Shown: piece after piece, positions 6,936-14,707 of the stretch | Position numbering within the stretch: position 1 is the first letter of the stretch | Layout: every line of letters begins with the position of its first letter | Source of the DNA: Acidimicrobiaceae bacterium | Lineage (GTDB): Bacteria > Actinomycetota > Acidimicrobiia > Acidimicrobiales > RAAP-2 | Direction of reading: 5' to 3' | Assembly (NCBI GenBank): GCA_003151555.1 | Contig: PLXU01000121.1 | Location: forward strand, 228-22,354 | DNA: 22,127 bases | Position numbers and translations under genes: made by a program | The notes under the pieces: generated by a model | The model's database searches: none | What the model saw: only the letters and a program-made list of their open reading frames with translations | What the model was told of the DNA's origin: nothing

Positions 6936-8198
6936 GTGATCTCTTTTTTGTCTCTTTCTAACTTCCGAAGTTTTGAGTCGATGGAGGTTGAATTCGTCGA
7001 TTTCAACGTTCTTGTCGGCGCCAATGCCGCAGGAAAATCAAATCTGATTGATGCACTTCGTTTCCTACGCGATGTTGAGCGACACGGTCTTCCAAACGCG
7101 GTATCAATGCAGGGAGGAGTCGAATATCTCCGGAATGCTGAAATTGGCGCATCCCAGCCCTTGGAGGTCAAAGCGACATTTAAATCTGAAGATTTTTTTG
7201 CTCGGATGATTCCGCGCGTCGGCGATACCTACATGCGCATCCTGCCGAAGGAAGTGAAGCTCACCTTCAGTTTGACATTTCCTAAGTATGCGCCTACGTA
7301 CGGCGTCCTAAAGGAAGAGGTCGAAATACCGGTCGAGTTCGCCACCATGGAGCTGGCAGGGAATAATCGGCTTTTCCATAACGCGAGTGAAAAAAACAGC
7401 GGAGTACTAAAAATGCATCGAGACGGCAACAAGCCGGTGGTCTCTCTCGTTTACGATGACGAATTCGGTGGCGGCGCAGTCCCCGGATTTTCAGACTTTA
7501 TGTTCATGGAGCGAGTGAACAAGACGGAGGTCATTTGGCGGCAATTTATGCGCTTCTTTTTGCCGTACCGGAGTTTTGCGAATATTTCTATCTTTGACTT
7601 CGATCCGAAACTTCCAAAGCAGTCTGTGCAAATAACTGGGCGTCAAGAATTGGAGGAAGATGGTTCGAATCTCGCATTGGTTCTCCAGAACATTTTGCGC
7701 AGCCGTCAGCAGAAGCGTCTACTGACGAACATTGTTCGTGACTTGCTACCTTTTGTAGAAAAATTTTCTGTTCAGAGTGTCGCAGATCGTTCGGTTTATT
7801 TTTCACTTCACGACAGTTATGGAAAATCGCATAGTGGCATTCCCGCCGCCTTCATGTCGGACGGAACAATTAACGTGTTGGCGATAGTTTGCGCAGCTTT
7901 CTTTGACGAGAGCTCGACCATCGTCATTGAGGAACCTGAGCGCAACTTGCATCCCGTCCTCATATCTAAGATTGTTGCGCTACTTCGGGATGCTGCCACT
8001 TCGAAGCAGGTACTCCTCACTACTCATAGCCCAGAAATTATTAAGCATTCGGGACTTGATTCATTGCTGTTTGTGACGCGGGGGAAGGACGGATTCACGC
8101 GGATATCACGTCCCGCGGACTCAGAGTCGATCAAGGCTTTCCTAGAAGATGAAATTGGTGTTGACGACTTATTTACTCAAAATTTACTTGGTCTATAG
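6936..8198 (+). CDS. AAA (AAA_21/OLD-like) ATPase, partner of the TOPRIM protein
   Basis: The 420-residue product starts with the ABC/RecF-like strand FLSLSNFRSF and Walker A GANAAGKS (28-35). The C-terminal half has the SDGT signature (308-311), Walker B IVIEEPE with E332/E333, and the H-loop TTHSP with H364. This is the split-ATPase fold of OLD-, AbiL- and PARIS-type defence ATPases. It lacks a fused TOPRIM domain; that domain is supplied by the next gene, 5 bp downstream. In such two-gene systems the ATPase senses phage and controls a TOPRIM nuclease. The start is a GTG at 6936, directly followed by the expected N-terminal strand. No strong ribosome-binding site is seen. The motifs are intact. 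Confidence 0.9.
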   Translation: MISFLSLSNFRSFESMEVEFVDFNVLVGANAAGKSNLIDALRFLRDVERHGLPNAVSMQGGVEYLRNAEIGASQPLEVKATFKSEDFFARMIPRVGDTYMRILPKEVKLTFSLTFPKYAPTYGVLKEEVEIPVEFATMELAGNNRLFHNASEKNSGVLKMHRDGNKPVVSLVYDDEFGGGAVPGFSDFMFMERVNKTEVIWRQFMRFFLPYRSFANISIFDFDPKLPKQSVQITGRQELEEDGSNLALVLQNILRSRQQKRLLTNIVRDLLPFVEKFSVQSVADRSVYFSLHDSYGKSHSGIPAAFMSDGTINVLAIVCAAFFDESSTIVIEEPERNLHPVLISKIVALLRDAATSKQVLLTTHSPEIIKHSGLDSLLFVTRGKDGFTRISRPADSESIKAFLEDEIGVDDLFTQNLLGL

Positions 8199-8203
8199 CG
8201 CTG

Positions 8204-8731
8204 GTGGCCACGATGCGATACTTGTACTTTTGGGTTGAGGGCGAAGATGATCAACGCTTCGTTGAGAGTGTCTTCATACCACACATTGCTGGTTATGATG
8301 CCATTCTCGTTCAAAAATATGCGTCCATGAAACACGCAAAGGTTCGAGCTTTCCTACGCTCGATAAAGAGGAGCGGACAAGAAGTCATTTTTCTGGCGGA
8401 TAGAGATCATGCGCCATGCATCCAGCGAAGAATCGATGCTGTCCGCGAGAAGTACTCCGTCCCTAAAGAGTTCCCCATCGTCATAGTTTGCCGAGAAATT
8501 GAAGGATGGTATCTCGCCGGATTGGCGGACCTTGGTAATCGAAGTCTTTGGAGTGGAAGCAAAAACGTTGATGTAAATACAATTCAGAAATTGAAGTTTA
8601 ATGAGGGAAAGCCCAATCGCTTTGTGTACAGAATAGATTGGATGATCGAACTATTAAAGAATCATGATCGTGCGTGTGCAAGAGCAAGAAGTGCGTCCTT
8701 CAATCGAACCTGCGCAATGTTGCATCTCTAG
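8204..8731 (+). CDS. TOPRIM-fold protein (DUF4276/OLD-TOPRIM-like), ATPase partner
   Basis: The 175-residue product has the TOPRIM signature. The acidic motif VEGEDDQRF has E12 at the end of the first strand, and FLADRD supplies D66 and D68. The later REIEGWYLAG motif (97-106) and the C-terminal SASF motif are features I associate with DUF4276-type proteins. These residues bind metal in TOPRIM nucleases. The gene follows the ATPase by 5 bp with a GTG start at 8204; an ATG at 8213 is an alternative. The tight spacing and paired domains suggest one ATPase/nuclease complex. The C-terminus is short but shows no clear frameshift. The exact family (DUF4276 rather than DUF4435) is my judgement. Confidence 0.78.
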   Translation: MATMRYLYFWVEGEDDQRFVESVFIPHIAGYDAILVQKYASMKHAKVRAFLRSIKRSGQEVIFLADRDHAPCIQRRIDAVREKYSVPKEFPIVIVCREIEGWYLAGLADLGNRSLWSGSKNVDVNTIQKLKFNEGKPNRFVYRIDWMIELLKNHDRACARARSASFNRTCAMLHL

Positions 8732-8834
8732 TGTCGCGACTGCGGCCAGATGTCATGGCGCGGGTGCGGCGCATTTTCGAGAATCCCGTTGACAGTGTGA
8801 GCTCCAAACCAATCTGCACTTACAAACTACATTT

Positions 8835-9521
8835 TCACTGGTTTGCAGACCTGACCGGCTCTGTCGCCAAGACGATTGATCTCACTGTCGCGGGCCACCA
8901 TTTTGTGCCGCCCTGCGAAGTAGGAACTTGCTCCTTGTTCAGAACCAAGGAAATCGCCTGCAATGTCATTCCAGATTGACGCATTGAAAGGATGCGCTTT
9001 CGCAAGACAGCAGATAAAGTCGGAGGCCGACCAAGACGGACCCCTTGAGCCTTTCGCACAGCAAGGGCAGCCTTAGTCCTTTCGCCGATGAGACGCCGTT
9101 CCAATTCTGCGAATACGGCCAATACTTGAGCCATAGCCGCGCCTTGAGGAGTCGTCGTATCGACAGGAGCGTCCAGGGCCACTAGTCCCCATCCTGATTG
9201 CTCTGCCTTGGCCATGAGACCCGTCGCGTCGTGCACCGAACGCGTCAGTCTGTCTAGTTTCGCGACCATCAGAACCGAACCCTCGCCGATGTCGAGGCTT
9301 TTTAGGGTTGCGTCTAAAGCAGGACGATTCATCGTCTTGCCTGAGACACCTGCATCTTCATGGAGTGCGATCAAGTCAAGACCTCTTCGCTCGCATTCTC
9401 GCCGGATCGCACTCTCTTGAGCCCTTAAGCCCAGGCCCGAGACTGCTTGTTCTTCAGTGCTCACCCGGCAATAACCGATCACGCCGGTCACACGATCTGT
9501 CTTCTTGAAAGCTTTGGTCAT
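8835..9521 (-). CDS. Small serine recombinase (resolvase/invertase type)
   Basis: The 228-residue product has a resolvase domain (about 13-160) with GYCRVSTEEQ and nucleophile S21, a KLDRLTRS motif and the long E helix LAVFAELERRLIGERTK. A short C-terminal DNA-binding region follows (about 165-220, LGRPPTLS to WWPATVRSIV). It is far shorter than the integrase at 1836 and has no zinc ribbon, so it is a resolvase/invertase-type enzyme. It lies convergent to the TOPRIM gene and 27 bp after a small ORF on the same strand. It may mark a nested mobile unit or act as a resolution system within the island. No matching recombination site was identified. Interval 8732-8834 shows no gene. Confidence 0.92.
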   Translation of the reverse strand: MTKAFKKTDRVTGVIGYCRVSTEEQAVSGLGLRAQESAIRRECERRGLDLIALHEDAGVSGKTMNRPALDATLKSLDIGEGSVLMVAKLDRLTRSVHDATGLMAKAEQSGWGLVALDAPVDTTTPQGAAMAQVLAVFAELERRLIGERTKAALAVRKAQGVRLGRPPTLSAVLRKRILSMRQSGMTLQAISLVLNKEQVPTSQGGTKWWPATVRSIVLATEPVRSANQ

Positions 9522-9548
9522 GCCATCAGTATAACAATAGGTCCTTTG

Positions 9549-9728
9549 CTATACAAGTTCAGACGGATCGGCCTCCCCAAGGACTATCTGCAGGGCTTTG
9601 ACCGCCCCTTCGATCCGAAGCATCATTCCGGTGCTGCCCTCCAAATCTTGGTCTCTTAGGCGGTCCAGGAGTGTCTGCAAGTCCCTGGCAAGAGCTGCGG
9701 TCTGACTTCTGGTCAGTGGCTTGGCCAT
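9549..9728 (-). CDS. Small protein upstream of the serine recombinase
   Basis: The 59-residue product starts at ATG 9726-9728 (MAKPLTRSQ). It is probably helical (ALARDLQTLLDRLRDQD, then GAVKALQIVLG). A longer frame reaches 9818 but adds an unconvincing N-terminus. It ends 27 bp before the recombinase start on the same strand, so the two are likely one operon. I do not recognise the family; a recombinase accessory role is inferred from position only. Confidence 0.55.
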   Translation of the reverse strand: MAKPLTRSQTAALARDLQTLLDRLRDQDLEGSTGMMLRIEGAVKALQIVLGEADPSELV

Positions 9729-10286
9729 GATTGGACGATACGACGATTCGAGCTCGTTCGCGAAGCAGCTCGTTGGCTTTCGACTCCCATGACTAATGAC
9801 ACACACGCGTGCATCCAAATCGACTATTTATGAGAAGGTACATCAGATATGGAGAGCGCAAATAGAATTTGAATTTTGCGGTATTGAAGGTTCTCTAAGT
9901 ATGCTAAAGTATGTTCTGAACATTTGTCACCTCCCTTTTGAGATAAGGATTCTACGCCTCCTAATAGGAGGTACTATGGTGTGTTCATAGGGCCCTAAAT
10001 GGCGATTCTCGACCTCTGGTGGCACAATCAATAGGAGGGTACCGGAAGCCTGATTTTGACCCCAGAATTGCCTCACAGCGGACAAACGCACCTGGGTTGT
10101 TGTTTCTCGGGTTTTGGCTCAAAAATGGGGCTGCCGCGTCTGTCGATGTTCATTTTTTCCAGTGCGGGTTTGCTCCGCGCGGGGATCGGCATCAACAATC
10201 CGACTTGCGGCTCCGGTTCAGTGCCAAAACCGAGCAGGTATCGCGCTTCTGCGCTGTCTTCGACGCGTTCGCATCGGTTGAATCTC
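9729..10286. other. Gene-free stretch with a 7-bp palindrome
   Basis: No convincing gene was found between the small ORF and the lipoprotein. The stretch holds a perfect inverted repeat CCTCCTA-A-TAGGAGG at 9957-9971, whose right arm doubles as an ideal ribosome-binding site for a five-codon frame (ATG at 9976, stop 9988-9990, peptide MVCS). A related string ATAGGAGGGTAC occurs at about 10030. A minus-strand frame at 10073-10399 overlaps the lipoprotein end and contains a proline- and charge-rich segment, but I could not support it. Confidence 0.35.
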
Positions 10287-11201
10287 TTAGGGATAAATTT
10301 GGCCCTCGCTTTCGAGATCACCAATGAGCTGTTTAAGGTCTGCGTTGAAACTTGCCGACACGTCTGAGCAGGAATCCCTATCTGCCAAACTTGTCGCATC
10401 CTGACTGAGATTTAGCATGTCGCCGTAGAGGACATTTTGACCGTTTTGATCTGGTGCTTTGTTGGCAAGTTGAGTCAGAATTGAAGTGAGTCCTGCATCG
10501 GAGCCCAGGTCGCATACAGAAATTTGGGATGACAGCATTTGCAAGGCCGTGTACGTCTGCGTAAGCCAATGCGACCACGGCAACGTGGTCACGGTAACGG
10601 GGGTGGGCTCGGTTCCGGGGTAAGACCCCGGGCAGTAGGTGGCGTCCCAGGTGCCCCCATAGCCCCCATCCGACGCGAGTGTTTCACACGCGTTATGAAG
10701 CAGCGAGTGGGAAATCGTGTACTCGTAGTCTTCTTGTGGCGTCTTCACCGTGCTCGGCGCCCCGGATCGGATCAATGCTTTCTCCCACTGGTAAACCTGG
10801 CTTCCAGTGAGCACGATTCTGAGCGTCACATACTCTGCATTGTCTGCCGCGACCGTGGTGCCATTCCAATTAACAGCCCAATTGCTGTAACTGGTCGCGT
10901 CGGCAAAAGCTTTACCCAATCCAAACGTTGCTTCATCAACGTATTGAATCGTCTCTGAAATTGAAGCGTATGCGGTCGAGTCAATGTTGATATAAGCAAC
11001 GACACTGCTCAGTGCGATAAATGTGTTCTTTGGTACCCGCACTAGGAAACTCTCGCCCGGTGGGTATGGCGTGGTAGTCGTTGTCGTCACAACCGTCCAA
11101 GTGGTGGATGGAGGGATTGACTTCGCGGGGCCACTTCCGCACGCACTGAGAAGCAGCGCGCCAGTGAAGAGTGCCATGAGTGCCAGCACGCTCTTACGCA
11201 A
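10287..11201 (-). CDS. Putative secreted lipoprotein of unknown function
   Basis: The 304-residue product has a lipoprotein signal peptide: basic N-terminus MRKS, a hydrophobic core and the lipobox LLSAC with C21 as the lipidated residue. A Ser/Thr/Pro-rich linker follows (about 28-48), and then a mature domain of about 250 residues with no family I recognise. Further cysteines in the mature part may form disulfides. It should be anchored to the outer face of the membrane. The start is TTG at 11199-11201, supported by a GAGGAGG ribosome-binding site a few bases upstream. Actinobacterial islands often carry such lipoproteins; a role in surface exclusion or phage adsorption is only speculation. 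Confidence 0.85.
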   Translation of the reverse strand: MRKSVLALMALFTGALLLSACGSGPAKSIPPSTTWTVVTTTTTTPYPPGESFLVRVPKNTFIALSSVVAYINIDSTAYASISETIQYVDEATFGLGKAFADATSYSNWAVNWNGTTVAADNAEYVTLRIVLTGSQVYQWEKALIRSGAPSTVKTPQEDYEYTISHSLLHNACETLASDGGYGGTWDATYCPGSYPGTEPTPVTVTTLPWSHWLTQTYTALQMLSSQISVCDLGSDAGLTSILTQLANKAPDQNGQNVLYGDMLNLSQDATSLADRDSCSDVSASFNADLKQLIGDLESEGQIYP

Positions 11202-11260
11202 GGTGCCTCCTCAAATAACTCAATATAGGTTGCCATCAGGCAGAGTGCTCGGCCATCCCC

Positions 11261-11401
11261 ATGGGCAACGGAAGGCACGCCGCCGAATGCAACGTACTTG
11301 TAACGATACTACGCGATCTGAGAATAGACGCCGGAGTTACCCAAGAAGAACTTGCCGACTCGTTGGAGAAGCCTCAAAGTTACGCCTCAAGGATTGAGTA
11401 A
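11261..11401 (+). pseudogene. Truncated XRE-type helix-turn-helix fragment
   Basis: A 46-codon frame from ATG 11261 encodes LRDLRIDAGVTQEELADSLE followed by KPQSYASRIE, the classic XRE/Cro helix-turn-helix. It stops at TAA exactly where family members continue with a glycine and charged wing (usually KIE-x-GER). No good ribosome-binding site is seen. The stop right after the recognition helix suggests a broken regulator, though a minimal HTH protein cannot be excluded. It is divergent from the lipoprotein gene, with about 60 bp between. Confidence 0.5.
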
Positions 11402-11543
11402 GGGGGATTAACGGATGCGTTGCTGGAGCAAGCTCTTGACAATTTAGCCCCACGCTCCGTTTGGATAGGGTTAATCACGTGTGGTTGATTTCGCTTCACA
11501 CGCGTGCGGCTATTTTGGATGCGCGCTAACAGGGAGTCAAACG

Positions 11544-11750
11544 ATGGGATGGGTAATATTCATTCTGGTATGGGTGGTGCTCATTACTATTCTCCAGTTC
11601 AAGAACAAAACAGGAAAGATTTACGAAAGTGCTACGGGTAAGCGGACCTGTGCCTACTGTCACAAGCGCTTGAAGTATTCGGGGGTCCTTGGTGTAGGTA
11701 ACTATGGCCGAGTTTGCCCCCGATGCGGTAGGGATCAACCCTGGTCGTAG
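11544..11750 (+). CDS. Small membrane-anchored zinc-ribbon protein
   Basis: The 68-residue product starts at ATG 11544 with a GGGAG ribosome-binding site 8 bp upstream. It has one N-terminal transmembrane helix (about 3-18, GWVIFILVWVVLITIL) followed by a cytosolic or external zinc ribbon with CAYC (C36, C39) and CPRC (C58, C61). The layout is that of small membrane zinc-ribbon proteins of unknown function. A longer frame from 11481 is open but its extra residues are not protein-like. The function is unknown. Confidence 0.72.
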   Translation: MGWVIFILVWVVLITILQFKNKTGKIYESATGKRTCAYCHKRLKYSGVLGVGNYGRVCPRCGRDQPWS

Positions 11751-12672
11751 TGTTCGTCTTCGATGAATCGCGCAGAGCAAAAGAAAACGGACGTGGCAGA
11801 GACAAACGGCCAGACGCCAAACCCGATTACACGCCCAACTGCTTCCGCGCCTGTTAGCCAGACGCCTAATCCATTACCGCCTGCTGCTGTGGCGACCCAA
11901 CAAGCGATGTCGAGTACAGACAGAAAAACCCTCCTCTGCAAATTGCGGTCAGCCGTTAACCTTGTTCGGGGGAAGGTACGTTTTTCACGCTCACTCGCGG
12001 GCCAGATGTTGTCAAGAGCACGCGAAATTTGTTGGCTTGCCACCACCCGTGCAGCAGGTGTAGGCGGCTTCTATACAGGCTTTCGCTGTCAGCCACATTC
12101 GAACGAACGCTTAAACGGACAAGCTCGCTGCTAAGTATGCACACGCCAACTCATGGAACATGAGAATTCGCCCCCAAATCATGGGAGATCGGAGTCGGCC
12201 CCGAATCCCACTTTTTGGTGGTAGTTACTTCGTGTACGGCACTCGTTCGCAAAAGTACGCGACACACTAGGAGGTACGCGCCAGAAACACGCATACAGAC
12301 CCAAAACACAGGACCGGAGATATTCGGGCGCGCGAGTGGACCGGCGCGCGAAACCATGGGAGATGAAATTGACTAGCTGAGGATAGCGAGGCTCAAAGCC
12401 ACCGGAGTAGCTGATTTCAAATGGTTGGACAAAGGCCCTTGGGTCTCAATTGAACTAGCAAGAGTCGGCCAGGAAGCCAGAAGGCGCTCATCTTTCTTGA
12501 TGATTGGACTTTGAAACACTGGGTTTGATTCGCTATATACGGCTCACACGCGTCTCTCAGCCGATTTTTTGCCGTACAGATTTCTATAGTCTCTGGGACC
12601 TAATGAGATGTTCTTAAACGGAGAGCCGCCGGTCACTTGAACCAGCGACGGGCTTGAAACCGTGAAGCGAGT
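11751..12672. other. About 0.9 kb with no confidently supported gene
   Basis: Two overlapping frames compete: plus 11763-12134 (Pro/Thr-rich N-terminus, no ribosome-binding site) and minus 11735-12046 (GTG start, with hydrophobic stretches compatible with two membrane helices). I cannot choose between them and both may be spurious. From 12151 to 12672 only short shadows are open, apart from the protein-like fragment listed at 12377-12514. Confidence 0.3.
12377..12514 (+). pseudogene. Protein-like fragment without start codon
   Basis: An open frame bounded upstream by an in-frame TAG encodes about 45 residues (LKATGVADFKWLDKGPW, then VSIELARVGQEARRRSS) and ends at TGA. The composition is protein-like but there is no usable start near the beginning. 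It looks like a remnant of a lost gene of unknown family. Confidence 0.25.
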
Positions 12673-13215
12673 CTAACTACCGAGCAGTTTGGCCTTTTGA
12701 GCTTCAAACTCAAGATCAGTAAGTACGCCTCGATCACGCAACGCTGCGAGCCGTTCAAGCTCCTCGGCTACGTGGCCACTGGATCGGCTAGGTACCTGCA
12801 TTCCTCCCCGGGCGCGGTCATTGAGTAATGATCGAAGTTCGCTCGCGAAAGATTCAGCGTCAGTCTTATTGACCCGACCTACGACCACGTTTGATTGCGC
12901 CCCCGTTGTCTTGATTATTGAGTACACCGGCCCCTTCGACACTGCGACCGCTGTCACCGTGTCAAGGGGGACCGACACCTGATGGGATTGGATGACTCCA
13001 GCATGGATGAAGAAGATTCTTCGGTCGGTCAGGACCAGAAGCCCCGATTGCTGAACGAGTGAGGTGTGGAGCAGTCCTAACGCCATTCGGAGAACGCCTT
13101 CGCCTGGCTCCATGTCTTCTGTGAGGATCGTTAGCGCACGACGGGCTGCTCTCGGGAGTCTGACGTTCATTCGGTCGTCAGCCGCCTCTATATCCGAACG
13201 AAGTTCGTCGCCCAT
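12673..13215 (-). CDS. Bacterial PH-like domain protein with C-terminal SHOCT
   Basis: The 180-residue product has a bacterial pleckstrin-homology-like domain (about 35-130), recognisable from GLLVLTDRRIFFIHAG and the strand SVPLDTVTAVAVSKG. A linker follows, then a SHOCT motif at about 150-178 (EELERLAALRDRGVLTDLEF to KAKLLG). SHOCT is a short oligomerisation or targeting motif found at the ends of many bacterial proteins; bacterial PH domains of this type (YokE-like) have mostly unknown ligands. The ATG at 13213-13215 is the natural start. It heads a run of small unknown genes up to 15370, including a second PH-like protein at 14197. Confidence 0.85.
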   Translation of the reverse strand: MGDELRSDIEAADDRMNVRLPRAARRALTILTEDMEPGEGVLRMALGLLHTSLVQQSGLLVLTDRRIFFIHAGVIQSHQVSVPLDTVTAVAVSKGPVYSIIKTTGAQSNVVVGRVNKTDAESFASELRSLLNDRARGGMQVPSRSSGHVAEELERLAALRDRGVLTDLEFEAQKAKLLGS

Positions 13216-13338
13216 TTGGTCGTCATCCTATCGGTGGTGACTCAGATGGAATAGGTGAATCAATCTCACCTGGTGAATCTGTAGCAATCAACCTTCAAGA
13301 CATTTCCGACGAGTTTTACTTTCACTCACTTCTACTGC

Positions 13339-13773
13339 CTAGCGGGTCAACGACACAGTCGTCTGTTGATCCATGTGGCTATTCAAGTTGTCCATCAGGT
13401 CAATGAGTTGGTGCGTAAGATGGCGGCAAGTCTCCACGAGCGGATCGACGCGAGCGGCACCGTTATCAACGACGGATTCAAGGTCACCTACAGAGGGAAC
13501 TTGAGGTAGAACATGCCAACCGGCGACATGTGGGGACGATATGTAGCCGACGTTGAACCTCGCGTAAACATCATCTCCAGCTAGAACAAAATCTGAAATG
13601 ATCGAATGCACGGGTAGAATCAATCTGTGCGACGCACTAAACGGAACCCGAAAATGGGCACCATTAAGCCGAGTTATTTCCTCTTGGAAGAACCGTCGCT
13701 CGCGAGTATGAGAATGCCTTCGATTGAGGTGTTGCAAAACCGCAACTCGGTGACCGTCGTAAGACAACTCCAA
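13339..13773 (-). CDS. Hypothetical protein (start uncertain)
   Basis: A frame of up to 144 residues. The C-terminal two thirds (from about HFRVPFSASHRLILPV to the end) read like a folded protein with a helical tail (PLVETCRHLTHQLIDLMDNL). The first 35 residues overlap the divergent plus-strand gene and look less natural, so the true start is probably internal (a TTG or GTG near 13600-13640). No family is recognised. If both this and the next gene are real, they are divergent with starts around 13630-13710. Confidence 0.45.
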   Translation of the reverse strand: MELSYDGHRVAVLQHLNRRHSHTRERRFFQEEITRLNGAHFRVPFSASHRLILPVHSIISDFVLAGDDVYARFNVGYISSPHVAGWHVLPQVPSVGDLESVVDNGAARVDPLVETCRHLTHQLIDLMDNLNSHMDQQTTVSLTR

Positions 13774-14178
13774 AGCGGAATCTTCGACACCGCAAAGACG
13801 TGGAAATTGGACGAAGCATCGGTTCAGTCCATGGAGGCACTCTGCTCTGGACTACTCAGTTTGCTAGGTAACGGTGATCCATCAAACGATCAGAAAATGG
13901 GAAACCTAATCCACGCGTTCGCCATGCTGGGCTTCGCGGCAGGTGTCGTAGAAACGGAGAGTGGAGTTGCACTCTCGGGTAAGACTGAGTGCCACTTGTC
14001 TACGGCTTTAGTGGCCGTTGGCTTAGAAGTAAAGGATGGCTTCCCTGGTCAAGAATTGTTGGCGAGTTACTTGATCGAGTCGGGATACTTCCTTCAAAGA
14101 ACTGGCGGAGCGAGCGTCCCGAGACTGCTGGAAATTGCAACGCTCGATCAAAACCTTTTGAAGAAGCATTCTCCATAA
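13654..14178 (+). CDS. Hypothetical protein
   Basis: The frame is open from a GTG at 13627, with ATG candidates at 13654 and 13708. From about 13708 on the product reads like a helical folded protein (SVQSMEALCSGLLSLLG, LIHAFAMLGFAAGVVE, GQELLASYLIESGYFLQR). No motif or family is recognised and no ribosome-binding site decides the start. The 5' part overlaps the opposite-strand frame ending at 13339. It is convergent with, and 18 bp from, the PH-like gene at 14197. I favour this frame over its antisense competitor in the overlap. Confidence 0.5.
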   Translation: MGTIKPSYFLLEEPSLASMRMPSIEVLQNRNSVTVVRQLQSGIFDTAKTWKLDEASVQSMEALCSGLLSLLGNGDPSNDQKMGNLIHAFAMLGFAAGVVETESGVALSGKTECHLSTALVAVGLEVKDGFPGQELLASYLIESGYFLQRTGGASVPRLLEIATLDQNLLKKHSP

Positions 14179-14196
14179 ATAGTTGAATCAGATGAC

Positions 14197-14631
14197 TCAG
14201 GCTTCACCACTGAATGTCCTCCAGAGATCAAGTAAGCGTTCGCCAGAAGTACGCCCAGTCTTCATTTCAAAAGGTTTCCGTTCGCTTTTGAGCCTGATAT
14301 TGAATGTTGTAGACGCAGGACCCTGTTTTTTGACTTTGATTTCGGCGATCATGGACCACGAGAAGGTCACAACTGACTCGGCCCTTGGTGTCACGTAAAA
14401 CAGGGCATTGTTAGTAGCAATCCAATCCGCTTCGAGTGCGTTTACTCCAAACTGTCTAATGGTCGCCATACCAATTTGGTCAATCCACACGTCGAGGACT
14501 TTCTTGTCCACTTCCTTAGCTTTCGCAGCGCCCCCAGCTAAAGGATTCTCATTGTTGAATCGCACTAGGAGTGAATAACTTGACGACTGCACCTTGCCAA
14601 AGAAATTTGGATTTAGATTCCGATCTCCCAA
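14197..14631 (-). CDS. PH-like domain hypothetical protein
   Basis: The 144-residue product contains a strand pattern like bacterial PH domains in its C-terminal half (ADWIATNNALFYVTPRAES, FSWSMIAEIKVKKQG, STTFNIRLKSERKPFEMKTG), ending with a helix (GERLLDLWRTF). The start is TTG at 14629-14631, supported by GGAGG four bases upstream. It is divergent from the gene at 14708, with 76 bp between them. The PH assignment is by pattern and is less certain than for 12673-13215. Two PH-like proteins so close together suggest a common membrane or scaffold role, which is inference. Confidence 0.6.
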   Translation of the reverse strand: MGDRNLNPNFFGKVQSSSYSLLVRFNNENPLAGGAAKAKEVDKKVLDVWIDQIGMATIRQFGVNALEADWIATNNALFYVTPRAESVVTFSWSMIAEIKVKKQGPASTTFNIRLKSERKPFEMKTGRTSGERLLDLWRTFSGEA

Positions 14632-14707
14632 GAGGCCTCCACATTTCTTAATGATCCAAAGCCATGTATAGCCTTAACTTTATTGCCATGAGTCTGAGAG
14701 AGGCGGC

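Noticed and set aside
8674..8979. Possible frameshifted C-terminal extension of the TOPRIM gene
   Set aside because: The TOPRIM product ends with a plausible SASF-containing tail; the +1 frame shows no clear continuation of the family.
10073..10399. Frames on both strands covering 10019-10399
   Set aside because: No start with a ribosome-binding site, overlap with the lipoprotein 3' end, and no recognisable domain; kept only as a remark.
11735..12134. Overlapping plus and minus frames after the zinc-ribbon gene
   Set aside because: Neither has a clear ribosome-binding site or a family match, so neither is called as a gene.
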